A DNA stretch of 64,000 bases, from assembly GCA_020250445.1 (NCBI GenBank), contig JADCEF010000042.1, positions 1 through 64,000 on the forward strand, written 5' to 3'. The stretch comes from Rhodobacter sp. (lineage in GTDB: Bacteria; Pseudomonadota; Alphaproteobacteria; Rhodobacterales; Rhodobacteraceae). The position numbers and the translations under genes are program-made. The stretch's first letter is position 1; each line of letters starts with the position of its first letter. Below, piece after piece: positions 1 to 9,791 of this stretch. The notes beneath the pieces are model-generated. The model did no database searches and had not been told where the DNA came from. It saw only the letters and a list, made by a program, of their open reading frames with translations.

Positions 1-511
1 GGGGGCTTTGGCCCCCGGCCGGTCAAGGATCAGCGTGGCACTGTGGCAGGGGCGATGGCCCCTGCCATTGAAGCGGTGATGACGCTTTCGCCTGTTCGGG
101 CTGGACTATGAAACGCGACCTGCGTTTCCCCCGCCCGCGCGCGACGGTGCCCCGTAGTCTGGCAGGTCCGGGAGGAACGCAGGCCAGCGCCCGCCGTGGG
201 CGGGGAGGGCGCTGGCCGGGGGCTTTGGCCCCCGGCTAGTCAAGGAGCAGCGTGGCGCTGTGGCAGGGGCGATGGCCCCTGCCAGTGGAACGGTGAAAGT
301 GCTTTCGTCAGTGCGGGCGGGATCGGGAAATGCGACGCGCGTTTCCCCGCCCAAGCGGGACAGTCCCCTGTAGACTGGCAGGTCCGGGACCAACGACGGG
401 CCAGCGACCGGCCCGGCAGGTGCAAAGCACCGGTCGATGGCGGGCCGGGGGCTTTGGCCCCTGGCTGGACAAGGGAGCGTGGCGCTGAAACTGGGGCGAA
501 GGCACCTGCCA
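1..511 (+). repeat. Tandem intergenic repeat, ~217-229 bp units
   Basis: Three successive units begin with the same block, GGGGGCTTTGGCCCC, at 1, 218 and 447. Units 1 and 2 stay alike along their whole length. Each contains GTGGCAGGGGCGATGGCCCC, then a GCGTTTCCCC block, then TCTGGCAGGTCCGGGA or its variant, then GGCCAGCG. Unit 3 decays after about 65 bases. Unit 1 touches the window edge, so the array may continue to the left. Open frames through it on both strands are Arg/Pro/Gly-rich and look like composition artefacts. A related copy in the same orientation lies at 11371-11480. Confidence 0.8.
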
Positions 512-790
512 ATGCGACGGGAAGATCGCTCAAAACCGGGTTTGGCCCGGCCTTGTTGCAGCCTGCATGTCACCTGCGTGCCTGCAGGCACCGTCCCGGT
601 GACAATCCGGGGCCAGCACCTGCCCCCTGCCTGCCGACGCACCGCCCCACAAATCCGGCACGGCTGTAGCAGCGCCCGCGTCGCCCCGGCACCCTGCCCA
701 CATCTGCCAGACCAGGCAACCTTACCCGAACGAAGCGACGCAACCCCGTGACACCACAGGCGGCCAACACCGCTTCCATCCGGGCACAGC
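512..790. other. Intergenic, no gene seen
   Basis: This GC-rich stretch follows the repeat array and precedes the stop of the leftward flavin oxidoreductase gene. I see no convincing reading frame, RNA gene or clear terminator in it. Confidence 0.5.
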
Positions 791-2866
791 CTACTCCGTC
801 CGTTGCGCAATCTCGCGCCGGAACGGCAGCGCATCGCCGATGTCCGGCCCGTCCAGCTCTTCGCCATAGCGCCGCCCGGCATAGACGGCCCAGGCGATCG
901 GGGCCGGGGCATCGGCATCGCCGATCACCGTGACCGAAGTGATGCCGGCCGCGGCCCAGTCCGCCCGCCGCGCCGCAAGGTCCGGCCCCAGGCTGTCTGC
1001 GGCAACCCGCGAGGTCACCATCACCACCGCATCCGCCGCGATGTCGCGCGCTTGCCCGGTATAGGTGCAGACGGTCCGCGCGCCGCCGGGGCCGATGGCC
1101 TGGGGTGCCTGTGACAGGTGCAACGTCACGCCAAGGGACATCAGGCGCGACTGGATCAGGCGCTGCTCCAGGGTATTTTCCGTCCATTCCGCCACCTTGG
1201 CCGCCGGTGTCACAAACTCCACCCGGCAGCCCCGGGCCACCAGAAGCTCGGCCAGCACCGACCCCATGTAGAAATGGTCATCATCATACAGAAGAACCGT
1301 CCCGCCAAAGGGCCCCTGCCCCGCCATCAGGTCGTCCGGGGTGAAGACCGGCAGACCCGCCTGCGGGATCGCATCCAGATGGTGGCGCGCCACCACGTCG
1401 CGCCGCCAGACCGCCCCCGTCGCCACGGCGACATGCTGAAAGCCGAAGTCCAGCACCTCGGCGGCCGACAGCCGGCTTTCGTAATGGACAGAGACATTCG
1501 GCATCGGGGCGATCTGACCCGCCCGGTAATCGGCAACCCGGCCCCAGGCCGACAGGCCCGGAAGGGCGCGCTCCCTTGCGACACGCCCGCCCAGGGTCGT
1601 GCCCGCCTCGGCCAGGGTCACCTGATAGCCGCGCCGGCCCAGCACAAGGGCGGCCTCCAGCCCTGCAGGACCGGCACCGGCAATCAGAACCCGGTCGCTT
1701 TTTCCGCGCGGGGCGACCCGTTCGGGATGCCAGCCCTTGCGCCATTCCTCCATGAAGGTCGGGTTCTGGGTGCAGCGGCTGATCGCACCCGTCATGTCGC
1801 CCGACACGCAGATGTTGCAGCCGATGCATTCGCGGATATCCTCAAACCGGCCCTGTTCAATCTTCTGCGGCAGGAAGGGATCGGCGATCGAGGGGCGGGC
1901 TGCCCCGATGAAATCCAGGATGCCCTGCCTCACCTGCCGCACCATCGCATCGGGCGAGGTAAAGCGGCCCACGCCGACGACGGGCTTTGATGTCAGCGCC
2001 TTGATGCCGCGCACCAGCGCCTCCTGCGCGCCCTCGTCCTTGAAGCGCGAGGTGCCCGAACAGGCGTCCCAGGTGCCCTGCGCCAGATCCCACAGGTCGG
2101 GCAGGTCTGCCTTCATCTCGATGAACTCGCGCACCTCTGCGTTGGAAAAGCCCAGCGGGCCGTCTTCGTGCAGGGACATGCGGATGGAAATCGCCATCTC
2201 GCCCTTCGTCTCTTCGCGCGCCTCTTCGATCAACTCGGTGACGAAGCGGGCGCGGTTTTCCAGAGAGCCGCCATATTCGTCGCTGCGCCGGTTGGTGGCG
2301 CGGCTCAGGAAATGCTGCAGGATTCCAAAGCCATGCGCACCATAAAGGCAGACGATGTCAAACCCTGCATCCTGCGCGCGGCGGAAGGCCTTGCGGTACC
2401 AGCGGCGCAGATCCCGGATGCCGTCCCGGTCCAGCGGGCGGGCCTGCACCGGGTCGGCAGTAAAGGTCAGGATCGGGCCGGGCGAGACGGCGCGCGGCAC
2501 CTCGCGGCTGTACAGGTTGGGGCCGTTGATGCCGGAATAGGCCATCTGGATGCCCGCCAGCGCGCCATGCGATTTCATCGCTTCTGCCATGCGGGCCAGC
2601 GCGGGGATGTCGCGGTCATCCCACAGCCGCTGTTCGATAAAGGGGGTGATTTCCGAGGTGTGGTGAATCTCGGTCTGCTCGGTAAAGATCACGCCCCAGC
2701 CACCTTCGGCCTTGGTGCGCCGCATTTCCACCACCGCCGACGGGTCACGGTAACCGCCGCCGTTGCAATGGGGCACCTGGAAGAACCGGTTCTTGGCCAG
2801 TTTCGGGCCGATGCGCACCGGCTCGAACAGAATGTCATAGCGGCTTGGGCGGGTATCCTTGGGCAT
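791..2866 (-). CDS. Trimethylamine dehydrogenase-like FMN/4Fe-4S N-demethylase
   Basis: A 691-residue protein of the old-yellow-enzyme / trimethylamine dehydrogenase family. Residues 1-340 form an FMN TIM barrel (HGFGILQHFLSRATNRR with SDEYGGSLENRARF). A CxxCxxCx11C iron-sulfur cluster motif lies near residues 346-364 (ECIGCNIC...SRC). A Rossmann dinucleotide-binding motif, GAGPAGLEAA, follows near residue 395. This layout matches trimethylamine and dimethylamine dehydrogenases and the N-methylproline demethylase (StcD) of stachydrine breakdown. It is the last gene of the ABC transporter operon, 3 bases after the nitrilase gene, so the substrate is probably a methylated amine brought in by that transporter. 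The exact substrate cannot be read from the sequence; a 2,4-dienoyl-CoA reductase-like role is less likely given the neighbours. Confidence 0.85.
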   Translation of the reverse strand: MPKDTRPSRYDILFEPVRIGPKLAKNRFFQVPHCNGGGYRDPSAVVEMRRTKAEGGWGVIFTEQTEIHHTSEITPFIEQRLWDDRDIPALARMAEAMKSHGALAGIQMAYSGINGPNLYSREVPRAVSPGPILTFTADPVQARPLDRDGIRDLRRWYRKAFRRAQDAGFDIVCLYGAHGFGILQHFLSRATNRRSDEYGGSLENRARFVTELIEEAREETKGEMAISIRMSLHEDGPLGFSNAEVREFIEMKADLPDLWDLAQGTWDACSGTSRFKDEGAQEALVRGIKALTSKPVVGVGRFTSPDAMVRQVRQGILDFIGAARPSIADPFLPQKIEQGRFEDIRECIGCNICVSGDMTGAISRCTQNPTFMEEWRKGWHPERVAPRGKSDRVLIAGAGPAGLEAALVLGRRGYQVTLAEAGTTLGGRVARERALPGLSAWGRVADYRAGQIAPMPNVSVHYESRLSAAEVLDFGFQHVAVATGAVWRRDVVARHHLDAIPQAGLPVFTPDDLMAGQGPFGGTVLLYDDDHFYMGSVLAELLVARGCRVEFVTPAAKVAEWTENTLEQRLIQSRLMSLGVTLHLSQAPQAIGPGGARTVCTYTGQARDIAADAVVMVTSRVAADSLGPDLAARRADWAAAGITSVTVIGDADAPAPIAWAVYAGRRYGEELDGPDIGDALPFRREIAQRTE

Positions 2867-2869
2867 CGG

Positions 2870-3625
2870 TCACTCCACCGGGCGGAAATCGGACAGCTGC
2901 GTCGACAAAAGGGCGGGGTCGGGGTTGGGCAGATCGGCAATCAGCAGCGCCCCGGCCAGACCGGCGCGGGCGTGGACAGCCCCGTCGGCCCCCACAAGGA
3001 CAGACCCGCCGCAATAGGTCAGATCGCCTTCGCTGCCGCAGTAATTGGCATAGGCGATGGCAACCGCGTGGTTCACCGCCTGCGCGGGAACGGTCAGACG
3101 CGCCACATGGGCGAAAGGCTGCATATTTGCGGTGGGGCACAGGATGATCTGCACCCCCCGGCCCGCAAGATCGCGGATCAACGGGGCGAATTCGATGTCG
3201 TAGCAGATCAGCAGGGCAAAGCGGTGCCCTTCAAAGTCGAACAGCGCATGCGACGTGCCGGGCGAGAACACCCTTTTCTCGCGCGGTCCGTAAAGCTGGG
3301 TCTTGCGGTAGCGCGACAAGAGCGTGCCATCAGGGCCAAAGGCGAGGGCCGCGTTATAGATACGGTCACCGTCACGTTCGGCCAGGCCCAAGGTCACGCC
3401 GCAGCCTGCGGCGCGGGCCAGCGGGGCGATCACCTCGCCCCAGGCCCCCGTTGTGCGGGCCGCCGGTCGGGGATCGGCCACATTGTATCCGGGCAGGAAA
3501 ACCTCGGGGAATACGGCCATGCGGGCGCCCGCCGCCCCCGCCGCCCGCAGCATCCGGCCCAGGGTTGCCAGGCCGTCCTGCGTCGCCCCGGCGGGCGACG
3601 GCCCCTGATACACTGCCAGTTTCAT
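2870..3625 (-). CDS. Nitrilase-superfamily carbon-nitrogen hydrolase
   Basis: A 251-residue protein with the catalytic triad of the nitrilase/amidase superfamily: Glu41 (in PEVFLPGYN), Lys108 (in YRKTQLYG) and Cys141 (in LLICYDIEF). Size and motifs fit a small aliphatic amidase or N-carbamoyl hydrolase acting on a C-N bond in the cytoplasm, not a true nitrilase, which is usually longer. It sits 25 bases after the periplasmic binding-protein gene and 3 bases before the N-demethylase gene, so it should be co-transcribed with them. It may release an amide or carbamoyl group from the imported compound or an intermediate. The substrate is unknown. Confidence 0.85.
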   Translation of the reverse strand: MKLAVYQGPSPAGATQDGLATLGRMLRAAGAAGARMAVFPEVFLPGYNVADPRPAARTTGAWGEVIAPLARAAGCGVTLGLAERDGDRIYNAALAFGPDGTLLSRYRKTQLYGPREKRVFSPGTSHALFDFEGHRFALLICYDIEFAPLIRDLAGRGVQIILCPTANMQPFAHVARLTVPAQAVNHAVAIAYANYCGSEGDLTYCGGSVLVGADGAVHARAGLAGALLIADLPNPDPALLSTQLSDFRPVE

Positions 3626-3650
3626 GCGGCTGTCCGGGCCAACCCGCCCC

Positions 3651-4679
3651 CTACTTTTTCAGGTTCGTCCAGATGGCGTCATAAAGCTCTTGCGTGGCCT
3701 GGTCGCAGACCCCGACGAAGGTGGCCTGCGGGGCCGAGGCCGGGGGGTTGTTTTCCGGGCTGTTCTTGATCGCGTCATCCAGGAACGGATCCACCCCGAT
3801 GACGGCAGAGGTATAGGCGGCATAGTTCGTCAGCGCTGCCGCATTCTCTGGCTGCAGCAGGAAGTTCATGAAATTCAGGGCATTGGCGCGGTTCGGCGCG
3901 TCTTTCAGCAAAACGACGTTGTCCATCCAGGCGACGAAGCCTTCCTTGGGATAGGCATATTCCACATTGGCCCCTTCGGCGCGCGCCTTGGCGGAAAAGC
4001 CGTTGAAGATCATGCCGGCCGCCGCATCGCCCGATACCAGCACGTCCTTGGCCGTGTCGGACCCGAAGCTGGCCCAATGCTGCTTGGCCTCCAGCAGCAT
4101 GGCGTTCAGCGCTTTCAGCTGTTCGCGGTCCTGGCTGCACTGCGGAATGCCCAGATAAAGCGAGGCCAGCGCCAGCACCTCGCCCTGGCTGTCCAGCACA
4201 TTGATCTTGCCCGACAGTTCCGGCGGCGGATCGAAAAGGATGGCCAGCGTGTTGATATCGCCCTTGTAGACATCGCGGTTCACCGAAAAGCTGGTGGTGC
4301 CCCACTGATAGGGAATGGAATGCCGGCGGCCCGGATCGAAGGGCACGTCGATCCATTTCGGGTCGATATTGGCAAAGTTCGGAATCTCGTCATGGCTGAA
4401 GGTATCCAAAAGGCCTTCGCCCGCCATGATCGCCACCATGTAATCGGTGGGCACGGCCACGTCATACTGGCCCATCTTGCCCGCCTTCAGCGCGGCCAGC
4501 ATCGCCTCGTTGCTGTCGAAGGTGTCCATCGTCACTTCGACATCATATTCGGCGGCGAATTTATCCAGCATTTCCTGCGGGATATATTCGAACCAGTTGT
4601 AGATCGACAGCTTGCCTTCGGCGCTGGCCATGCCCGCCGTCAGGGCCAGCAGGGCAACGGATGTCAGGATTTTTTGCAT
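3651..4679 (-). CDS. ABC transporter substrate-binding protein, PotD/PotF family
   Basis: A 342-residue periplasmic protein that begins with a signal peptide (MQKILTSVALLALTAGMASA). The mature part starts GKLSIYNWFEYIPQEML, the typical opening of spermidine/putrescine-binding proteins. I chose the ATG at 4679 because an AAGGAG lies 7 bases upstream and the signal peptide begins there; a frame 14 codons longer lacks this. Two permease genes and an ATPase gene precede it, so the importer is complete. Proteins of this family also bind other cationic or zwitterionic amines, and the catabolic genes around it point to such a ligand rather than a polyamine. Confidence 0.9.
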   Translation of the reverse strand: MQKILTSVALLALTAGMASAEGKLSIYNWFEYIPQEMLDKFAAEYDVEVTMDTFDSNEAMLAALKAGKMGQYDVAVPTDYMVAIMAGEGLLDTFSHDEIPNFANIDPKWIDVPFDPGRRHSIPYQWGTTSFSVNRDVYKGDINTLAILFDPPPELSGKINVLDSQGEVLALASLYLGIPQCSQDREQLKALNAMLLEAKQHWASFGSDTAKDVLVSGDAAAGMIFNGFSAKARAEGANVEYAYPKEGFVAWMDNVVLLKDAPNRANALNFMNFLLQPENAAALTNYAAYTSAVIGVDPFLDDAIKNSPENNPPASAPQATFVGVCDQATQELYDAIWTNLKK

Positions 4680-4698
4680 GGGACGCTCCTTGTTGGGA

Positions 4699-5514
4699 TC
4701 AGGCCCGGCTTCTTTGGCCAAGGCGGTTCACGAAGTAGGACAGGGTCACGAAAAGGATCGATACGGTCAGCATCACCGTCGACAGCGCCAGGATATTGGG
4801 CTTGATGCCCTGCTTGACCGACCCGAAAATGGCGGTCGGCAGGGTTTCCATCCCCGCCCCCTTGACGAAGTTGGTGATGATGAAATCATCCAGCGAGATG
4901 ATGAAGGCCAGAAGAAAGCCGCTGATGACGCCGGGCATCATCAAGGGCAGCAGGATCAGCCGGAAGGCCTGGGCGCGGGTTGCGTAAAGATCGCGTGCGG
5001 CCTGTTCAAAGGTTTCCTCGATCCCCTCAAGGCGGGCAGCGATGGGCAGGTAGGCGAAGGGGATGCAGAAGGTGATATGGGCGATCAGGATGGTCAGATA
5101 GCCCGTCATCAGTCCGATCGTGGAAAAGAAGATCAGCGTGGCCACCGCCGTGACAATCTCGGGCACCATCAGCGGCAGGTTGATCAGCGCAAAGGTGGCC
5201 CCCTTGCCCCGGAACCGCCCGCCCCGCACCATGGCGACGGCGGCAGCAGCCGCGATGATGGTCGAGGCGGTTGCGGCAAGGGTGGCGATGGTGATGGAAT
5301 TCCACGCGGCTGCGCGGAACCGCGGCGCTTCGACCCCCGTAAACAGATCTGCATACCAGCGCAGCGACACCCCGCCCCAGTTGGTCAGCGAGGTGCTGTC
5401 GTTGAACGAATAAGCGATCACCACCGCCAACGGCACGTAAAGGATGGCCAGGCACAGCGCGGCCATTGCGGCAAAGCCGGGATACCGGCGAATGTCCGGG
5501 CGCCCGGTCATCAA
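4699..5514 (-). CDS. ABC transporter permease, PotC/PotI type
   Basis: A 271-residue inner-membrane protein with about six hydrophobic segments. The permease loop (EAA motif) is seen as [32 protein letters not shown] around residues 165-195, the contact with the ATPase. It overlaps the preceding permease gene by 4 bases and lies 19 bases before the binding-protein gene, as in a standard polyamine-type importer operon. Substrate specificity cannot be told from this subunit. Confidence 0.9.
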   Translation of the reverse strand: MMTGRPDIRRYPGFAAMAALCLAILYVPLAVVIAYSFNDSTSLTNWGGVSLRWYADLFTGVEAPRFRAAAWNSITIATLAATASTIIAAAAAVAMVRGGRFRGKGATFALINLPLMVPEIVTAVATLIFFSTIGLMTGYLTILIAHITFCIPFAYLPIAARLEGIEETFEQAARDLYATRAQAFRLILLPLMMPGVISGFLLAFIISLDDFIITNFVKGAGMETLPTAIFGSVKQGIKPNILALSTVMLTVSILFVTLSYFVNRLGQRSRA

Positions 5515-6428
5515 CGCACCTCGGCCCGGCCCCGGGCGCGGGCATAGACCATCAGCACGATCAGCACCAGCGTCATCAGGATCACCGAAACGGCGGCCCC
5601 GAAGGGCCAGTTGCCCTGGCTGCCCTTGAACTGCTCTTCAATCAGGGATCCGATCATATAGGTCTTGGCCCCGCCCAAAAGATCGGGGGCCAGAAAGGCG
5701 CCCAGCGACGGCACGAAGACCAGGATGCAGCCCGCAATGATGCCAGGGCGGACCACGGGAAGCACGATCTCGCGCAGCGTGGTCCAGCGGCTGGCATACA
5801 GGTCGGCGGCGGCCTCGGACAGGGCGAAGTTGTAGCGTTCCACAGCGGCGTAGATCGGCAGGACCATGAACGGCAGGTAGCTGTAGAACAGCCCCAGTTG
5901 CACGGCGAGGTTGGTGTTGATGATCCGCAGCGGGCTGTCCAGCAGGCCGGTCCCGATCAGCAGATCATTCAGCGGCCCCTGATCGCGCAGCAGAAAGCGC
6001 AGCGACACGGTGCGGATCAGCAGGTTGACCCAATAGGGCACGGTGATCATGAACAGCCACAGCGCGCGGCTGTGCAAGGGCCGCGTGGCGATGAACCAGG
6101 CGGTGGGAAAGCCCACGATCAGACAGATCAGCGTGGCCAGCCCCGCCTGCCAGATCGACCGCCAGAAGATGGTGATGTAGGTCCATTCCAGCACCGGCGG
6201 CTCATCCCCGAACAGGCCCCGGCTCAGCAGGAACCGGTCATAGGCCGCCAGCGAGAAGGTCCAGTCGACCCCGCCCCGGAACTCTTTTGTCAGGAAAGAG
6301 TACAGCGTCATCAACAGCACCGGCAGCAGCAGGAAAATGCCGATCATCGCCCAGGCCGGCAGCAAAAGCGGACCGGTGAGGCCGCGATAGCCGGTCCCGG
6401 CAGCGCCTGATGCCGCATGCCCCGCCAT
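5511..6428 (-). CDS. ABC transporter permease, PotB/PotH type
   Basis: A 305-residue inner-membrane permease with six predicted transmembrane spans. The EAA-like loop is seen as [26 protein letters not shown] near residues 205-230. Its start codon overlaps the stop of the ATPase gene, and its stop overlaps the start of the second permease (ATGA-type overlaps), so translation of the three genes is coupled. It pairs with the PotC-like permease to form the channel of the importer. Confidence 0.9.
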   Translation of the reverse strand: MAGHAASGAAGTGYRGLTGPLLLPAWAMIGIFLLLPVLLMTLYSFLTKEFRGGVDWTFSLAAYDRFLLSRGLFGDEPPVLEWTYITIFWRSIWQAGLATLICLIVGFPTAWFIATRPLHSRALWLFMITVPYWVNLLIRTVSLRFLLRDQGPLNDLLIGTGLLDSPLRIINTNLAVQLGLFYSYLPFMVLPIYAAVERYNFALSEAAADLYASRWTTLREIVLPVVRPGIIAGCILVFVPSLGAFLAPDLLGGAKTYMIGSLIEEQFKGSQGNWPFGAAVSVILMTLVLIVLMVYARARGRAEVR

Positions 6429-7492
6429 CAGTCGGCCAGAAGGCGCGCAGCACCTTCCTCGATCGCGACTCCGATGGTGCTGCCCGCCCCCGGCGGGGTG
6501 GCGCGGGCAGAATTCTGCATCCGCAGATGCAGCGCCGTGCCATCGGCCAGCCGGGCCAGAACCTGCAGATCGGTGCCAAGATAGATCAGCCGCTCGACGC
6601 TGGCGTCCAGATCGCCGCTGCCTGGCGGAACCAGGGTCATCCGTTCGGGCCGGATCGACACGTGGGGGGTGCCCGTCGGCGCGGTCTGCGCCCCCGGACA
6701 GGTCAGCTGATGCCCGCCGGGCAGCACCACGCGCGCCATCCCGCCCGCAAAAGACGCGACCCGGACCGGCAGAAGGTTGGTCTCGCCGATGAAACCGGCG
6801 ACAAAGCGGTTGACCGGTGCCTCGTAGATCTCGCGCGGCGATCCGATCTGCCGGACCTCGCCCGCGCTCATCACCGCGATGCGGTCGCTCATGGTCAGGG
6901 CTTCTTCCTGGTCATGGGTGACGAAGACAAAGGTGATGCCGGTTTCTTCCTGCAGCTGCTTCAGTTCGACCCGCATCGCCTGACGCAGCTTCAGGTCCAG
7001 CGCCGACAGCGGCTCGTCCAGCAGCAGCACCCTCGGGGACGGGGCAAGCGCCCGGGCCAGCGCCACGCGCTGCTGCTGTCCGCCCGACAGTTGTGACGGC
7101 AGACGGTCGGCAAAGCCGGACAGGTGCACCAGTTCCAGCATCTCGCCCGCGCGTTTCAGGCGCGGGCCGGGGGCCATGCCCTGCATCTTCAGGCCGAAGG
7201 CGACATTCTGGGCCACCGTCATGTGCGGAAACAGCGCATAGTGCTGAAACACCGTGTTGACCGGGCGCAGGTTGGGGGCAAGCCCGGCGATATCCCGCCC
7301 TTCCAGCAGGATCGTGCCTTCGGACAGGTCCTCGAACCCGGCGATGCACCGCAAGAGCGTGGTCTTGCCACAGCCCGAAGGCCCCAGCAGCGTGAAGAAC
7401 TGCTTCTGGCCTATGGTCAGGGACACGCCCGCCAGCGCGGTGAACGCGCCAAAGCGCTTGACCACCCGGCGCACGGCAACGACTTCGTCCAT
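6428..7492 (-). CDS. ABC transporter ATP-binding protein, PotA type
   Basis: A 354-residue ATPase. It shows Walker [10 protein letters not shown]-loop ([13 protein letters not shown]), signature [15 protein letters not shown], Walker [13 protein letters not shown] and the switch His ([10 protein letters not shown]). A C-terminal TOBE-like domain follows (from about residue 240, ...[17 protein letters not shown]). It powers import through the two downstream permeases. The ATG at 7492 ([10 protein letters not shown]) begins right at the usual family N-terminus. An upstream in-frame start at 7534 would add 14 residues with no family support. It is the first gene of the leftward operon and faces the LuxR-type regulator. 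Confidence 0.9.
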   Translation of the reverse strand: MDEVVAVRRVVKRFGAFTALAGVSLTIGQKQFFTLLGPSGCGKTTLLRCIAGFEDLSEGTILLEGRDIAGLAPNLRPVNTVFQHYALFPHMTVAQNVAFGLKMQGMAPGPRLKRAGEMLELVHLSGFADRLPSQLSGGQQQRVALARALAPSPRVLLLDEPLSALDLKLRQAMRVELKQLQEETGITFVFVTHDQEEALTMSDRIAVMSAGEVRQIGSPREIYEAPVNRFVAGFIGETNLLPVRVASFAGGMARVVLPGGHQLTCPGAQTAPTGTPHVSIRPERMTLVPPGSGDLDASVERLIYLGTDLQVLARLADGTALHLRMQNSARATPPGAGSTIGVAIEEGAARLLAD

Positions 7493-7575
7493 CCGGCCTG
7501 CTTTCTCAAGGCAGGGGGACACGGCGCTTGCCATACCCCCGGTTCAGGGAGCAAACCCTAGATGCACGACAGTCA

Positions 7576-7591
7576 GGGGGTATATACCCCC
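7576..7591. promoter_or_regulatory. Perfect 16-bp palindrome between divergent operons
   Basis: GGGGGTATATACCCCC is a perfect inverted repeat 16 bases before the LuxR-type gene and 84 bases before the transporter ATPase gene. A possible second half-site (ATACCCCC) lies at 7534-7541. Position and symmetry suit an operator for a dimeric regulator, most simply the adjacent LuxR-type protein controlling itself and the importer operon. That link is inference. Confidence 0.55.
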
Positions 7592-7606
7592 AAAGAGGTA
7601 TGACGG

Positions 7607-8407
7607 ATGGAGCCACTGCCCAATGCCGCCGAGGGGCGCCTGGCCGAAGCGATCCGGCGCATGGGTCAGGCGGGTTTTGAGACGGCGCTGACCGGATGGC
7701 TGCGCCGGTCTGTCCCTTGCGACAACCTGATCATGCTGGCCTACCGCGACTCCGCCCCGCCGCTGGTGCTTTATCACCAGGCCGACGATCCGAAGGTCTA
7801 CGGGCAACTGGACAGCACCTATCTGGCCGGGGCCTATCTGCTCGATCCCTATCACGACCTGCACCAAAGCCGGGTGGCCGCCGGGCTGTACCGGATGCGC
7901 GACATCGCCCCCGACCAGTTCCAGCGCAGCCGGTACTTTCTGGACTATTACCGCAACACCGGGCTGATCGACGAGGTGACCTTCGTGGCCTATCCTGCGC
8001 CCGGCGTCACGCTGAACATCTGCCTGGGGCGGGACGGAACATCGGGCCAGGTGTTTTCGGCCGCCGAAGTGCACAGGGCCAGCCGCATCGCCCCGATCGT
8101 CACCGCCCTTTCGGAACGGCACTGGTCAGGGCTGTCAGGGCCGACCCCAGGTGCCGGGCGCGGCGAACAGGCGGCAGGGCTGTTGCGCGCGGCCCTGGCA
8201 CGGTCCCATGGCATCCGCCTGTCACCGCGTCAGGCCGAGGTGGCGCTCTTGATCCTGCGCGGGCATTCCTCGGTCTCGATCGGGCTGCGGCTGGCGGTAT
8301 CGCCGCAGACGGTAAAAGTGTTCCGCAGGCAGTTGTACGCCCGCTGCGCCATCACCACACAGGCGGAACTTTTCGCGCTTTTGCTTCCGCTGCTGAAAAG
8401 CGGATGA
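7607..8407 (+). CDS. LuxR-family transcriptional regulator
   Basis: A 266-residue regulator with a C-terminal LuxR helix-turn-helix (LSPRQAEVALLILRGHSSVSIG...VSPQTVKVFRRQLYAR, about residues 203-250). The N-terminal ~190 residues carry no receiver signature and no clear acyl-homoserine-lactone pocket, so this domain may sense a metabolite. AAAGAGG lies before the ATG. It is transcribed away from the importer operon and towards the Rieske oxygenase gene, so it probably controls both arms of the locus. Confidence 0.85.
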   Translation: MEPLPNAAEGRLAEAIRRMGQAGFETALTGWLRRSVPCDNLIMLAYRDSAPPLVLYHQADDPKVYGQLDSTYLAGAYLLDPYHDLHQSRVAAGLYRMRDIAPDQFQRSRYFLDYYRNTGLIDEVTFVAYPAPGVTLNICLGRDGTSGQVFSAAEVHRASRIAPIVTALSERHWSGLSGPTPGAGRGEQAAGLLRAALARSHGIRLSPRQAEVALLILRGHSSVSIGLRLAVSPQTVKVFRRQLYARCAITTQAELFALLLPLLKSG

Positions 8408-8530
8408 TAGAGTTTCAGCGCGGTGGCGGATTTGTTTCTTTGCCTGAAGCAGTGTCCGGGCCCGTTCCGGGCACCTCTGCCCGCAGGCTGCGGCCCGTCG
8501 GGGCCGCCGACATCCCGCAAGGAGCGCCCG

Positions 8531-9664
8531 ATGACCCTGCATGACCCCGCCCTGTCCCCGACCGCCGAGTTGCGCGCCAATGTGGCCCTGCCCTTCGAAC
8601 AGGCCGTCGCCATGCCGAAGTCGGTCTATACCTCGCCGGAGTTCGCCGCGCTGGAACAGCGGCACATCTTTGCCCGCGACTGGCTTTGCGCGGGTCGCGC
8701 CGATGCGCTGCGCGCGCCGGGGGACTACCTGACGATGGACATCTCGGGCGAGCCGATCCTTGTGCTGCGCGATCAGGACGGGATTGTGCGTGCGATGTCC
8801 AACGTCTGCCGCCACCGCATGTCCACCCTACTGGAGGGGCGCGGCACCACCCGCAGCATCGTCTGCCCCTATCATGCCTGGACCTATAACCTTGACGGCA
8901 CCTTGCGCGCCGCACCGGCGATGACGCGGAACGACGGCTTCTGCAAGGACCGGATCGCCCTGCCGGCGGTGCGCTGCGAGGTCTGGCTGGGCTGGATCAT
9001 GGTCACGCTGAACCCCGATGCGCCCCCGGTCGCCGACCGGCTTGCCGGCGTTTCGGACTTGATCGGCCCCTTTCAGATGGAAGCTTACGTCGAATCCTTC
9101 CGCGAAGAGTTCCGCTGGGCAACCAACTGGAAGGTCCTGGCGGAAAACTTCATGGAAAGCTACCACCTGCCGGTGTGCCATGCCGGCACCATCGGCGGAC
9201 ATGTCGATCTGCTGAAAATGTCCTGCCCCGAAGGCCTGCCTGCCTTCAACTTCCATTCGATCGTGAAGAATGATGCGCTGGACCTGGCACTGGCACATCC
9301 TGCCAACATGCGGCTGAAGGGCGACCAGCGGCGCACGACATGGCTGCTTTCGGTTTATCCATCGCTGATGATCACGCTGTCGCCCGGATATTTCTGGTAC
9401 CTCAGCCTGACCCCCGACGGACCTGGCCATGTCCATGTGGTCTTCGGCGGCGGTCTGGCACCGGATTATGCGGCAGACCCGGCATCGGCCGACCATTTCG
9501 CCCGCCTCAAGGCCCTGCTGGACAAGGTGAACGCCGAAGACAAGGGCTGCGTCGAACGGGTTTACCGGGGCCTTTGCGCCGGTCTGGCCGACCCCGGCCC
9601 GCTCAGCCATCTGGAGCGGCCGAATTACGATTTTGCCCGCTACATCGCCGGAATGATGCCCTGA
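8531..9664 (+). CDS. Rieske non-heme iron oxygenase, quaternary-amine demethylase type
   Basis: A 377-residue oxygenase alpha subunit. The Rieske cluster is bound by Cys93-x-His95 and Cys112-x2-His115. The mononuclear iron site is NWKVLAENFMESYHLPVCH with His212 and His217, and Asp337 is a likely third ligand. The residue three before His212, which links the two metal sites, is Glu209. Most aromatic ring dioxygenases have Asp here; Glu is known from carnitine monooxygenase CntA and related N-demethylases such as stachydrine demethylase Stc2. GGAG 6 bases upstream supports the ATG at 8531; the frame stays open 36 codons further but without support. No reductase partner is encoded in the window. 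Confidence 0.88.
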   Translation: MTLHDPALSPTAELRANVALPFEQAVAMPKSVYTSPEFAALEQRHIFARDWLCAGRADALRAPGDYLTMDISGEPILVLRDQDGIVRAMSNVCRHRMSTLLEGRGTTRSIVCPYHAWTYNLDGTLRAAPAMTRNDGFCKDRIALPAVRCEVWLGWIMVTLNPDAPPVADRLAGVSDLIGPFQMEAYVESFREEFRWATNWKVLAENFMESYHLPVCHAGTIGGHVDLLKMSCPEGLPAFNFHSIVKNDALDLALAHPANMRLKGDQRRTTWLLSVYPSLMITLSPGYFWYLSLTPDGPGHVHVVFGGGLAPDYAADPASADHFARLKALLDKVNAEDKGCVERVYRGLCAGLADPGPLSHLERPNYDFARYIAGMMP

Positions 9665-9791
9665 CCCGCGATGCCCTGCCCGGTTCTATTATCTGTTCAC
9701 AAGTATCCCGGGGTCCGGGGCAGCGCCCCGGTCCGCCGCCCAGCCCCGCGCCACCTGAACCTGTTTCTTACCCGACTTGGAAAGACCGACC

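Noticed and set aside
106-918. A 270-codon frame over the left-edge repeats
   Set aside because: The repeated segments explain its repeated peptide pattern, and it has no recognisable fold or start signal.
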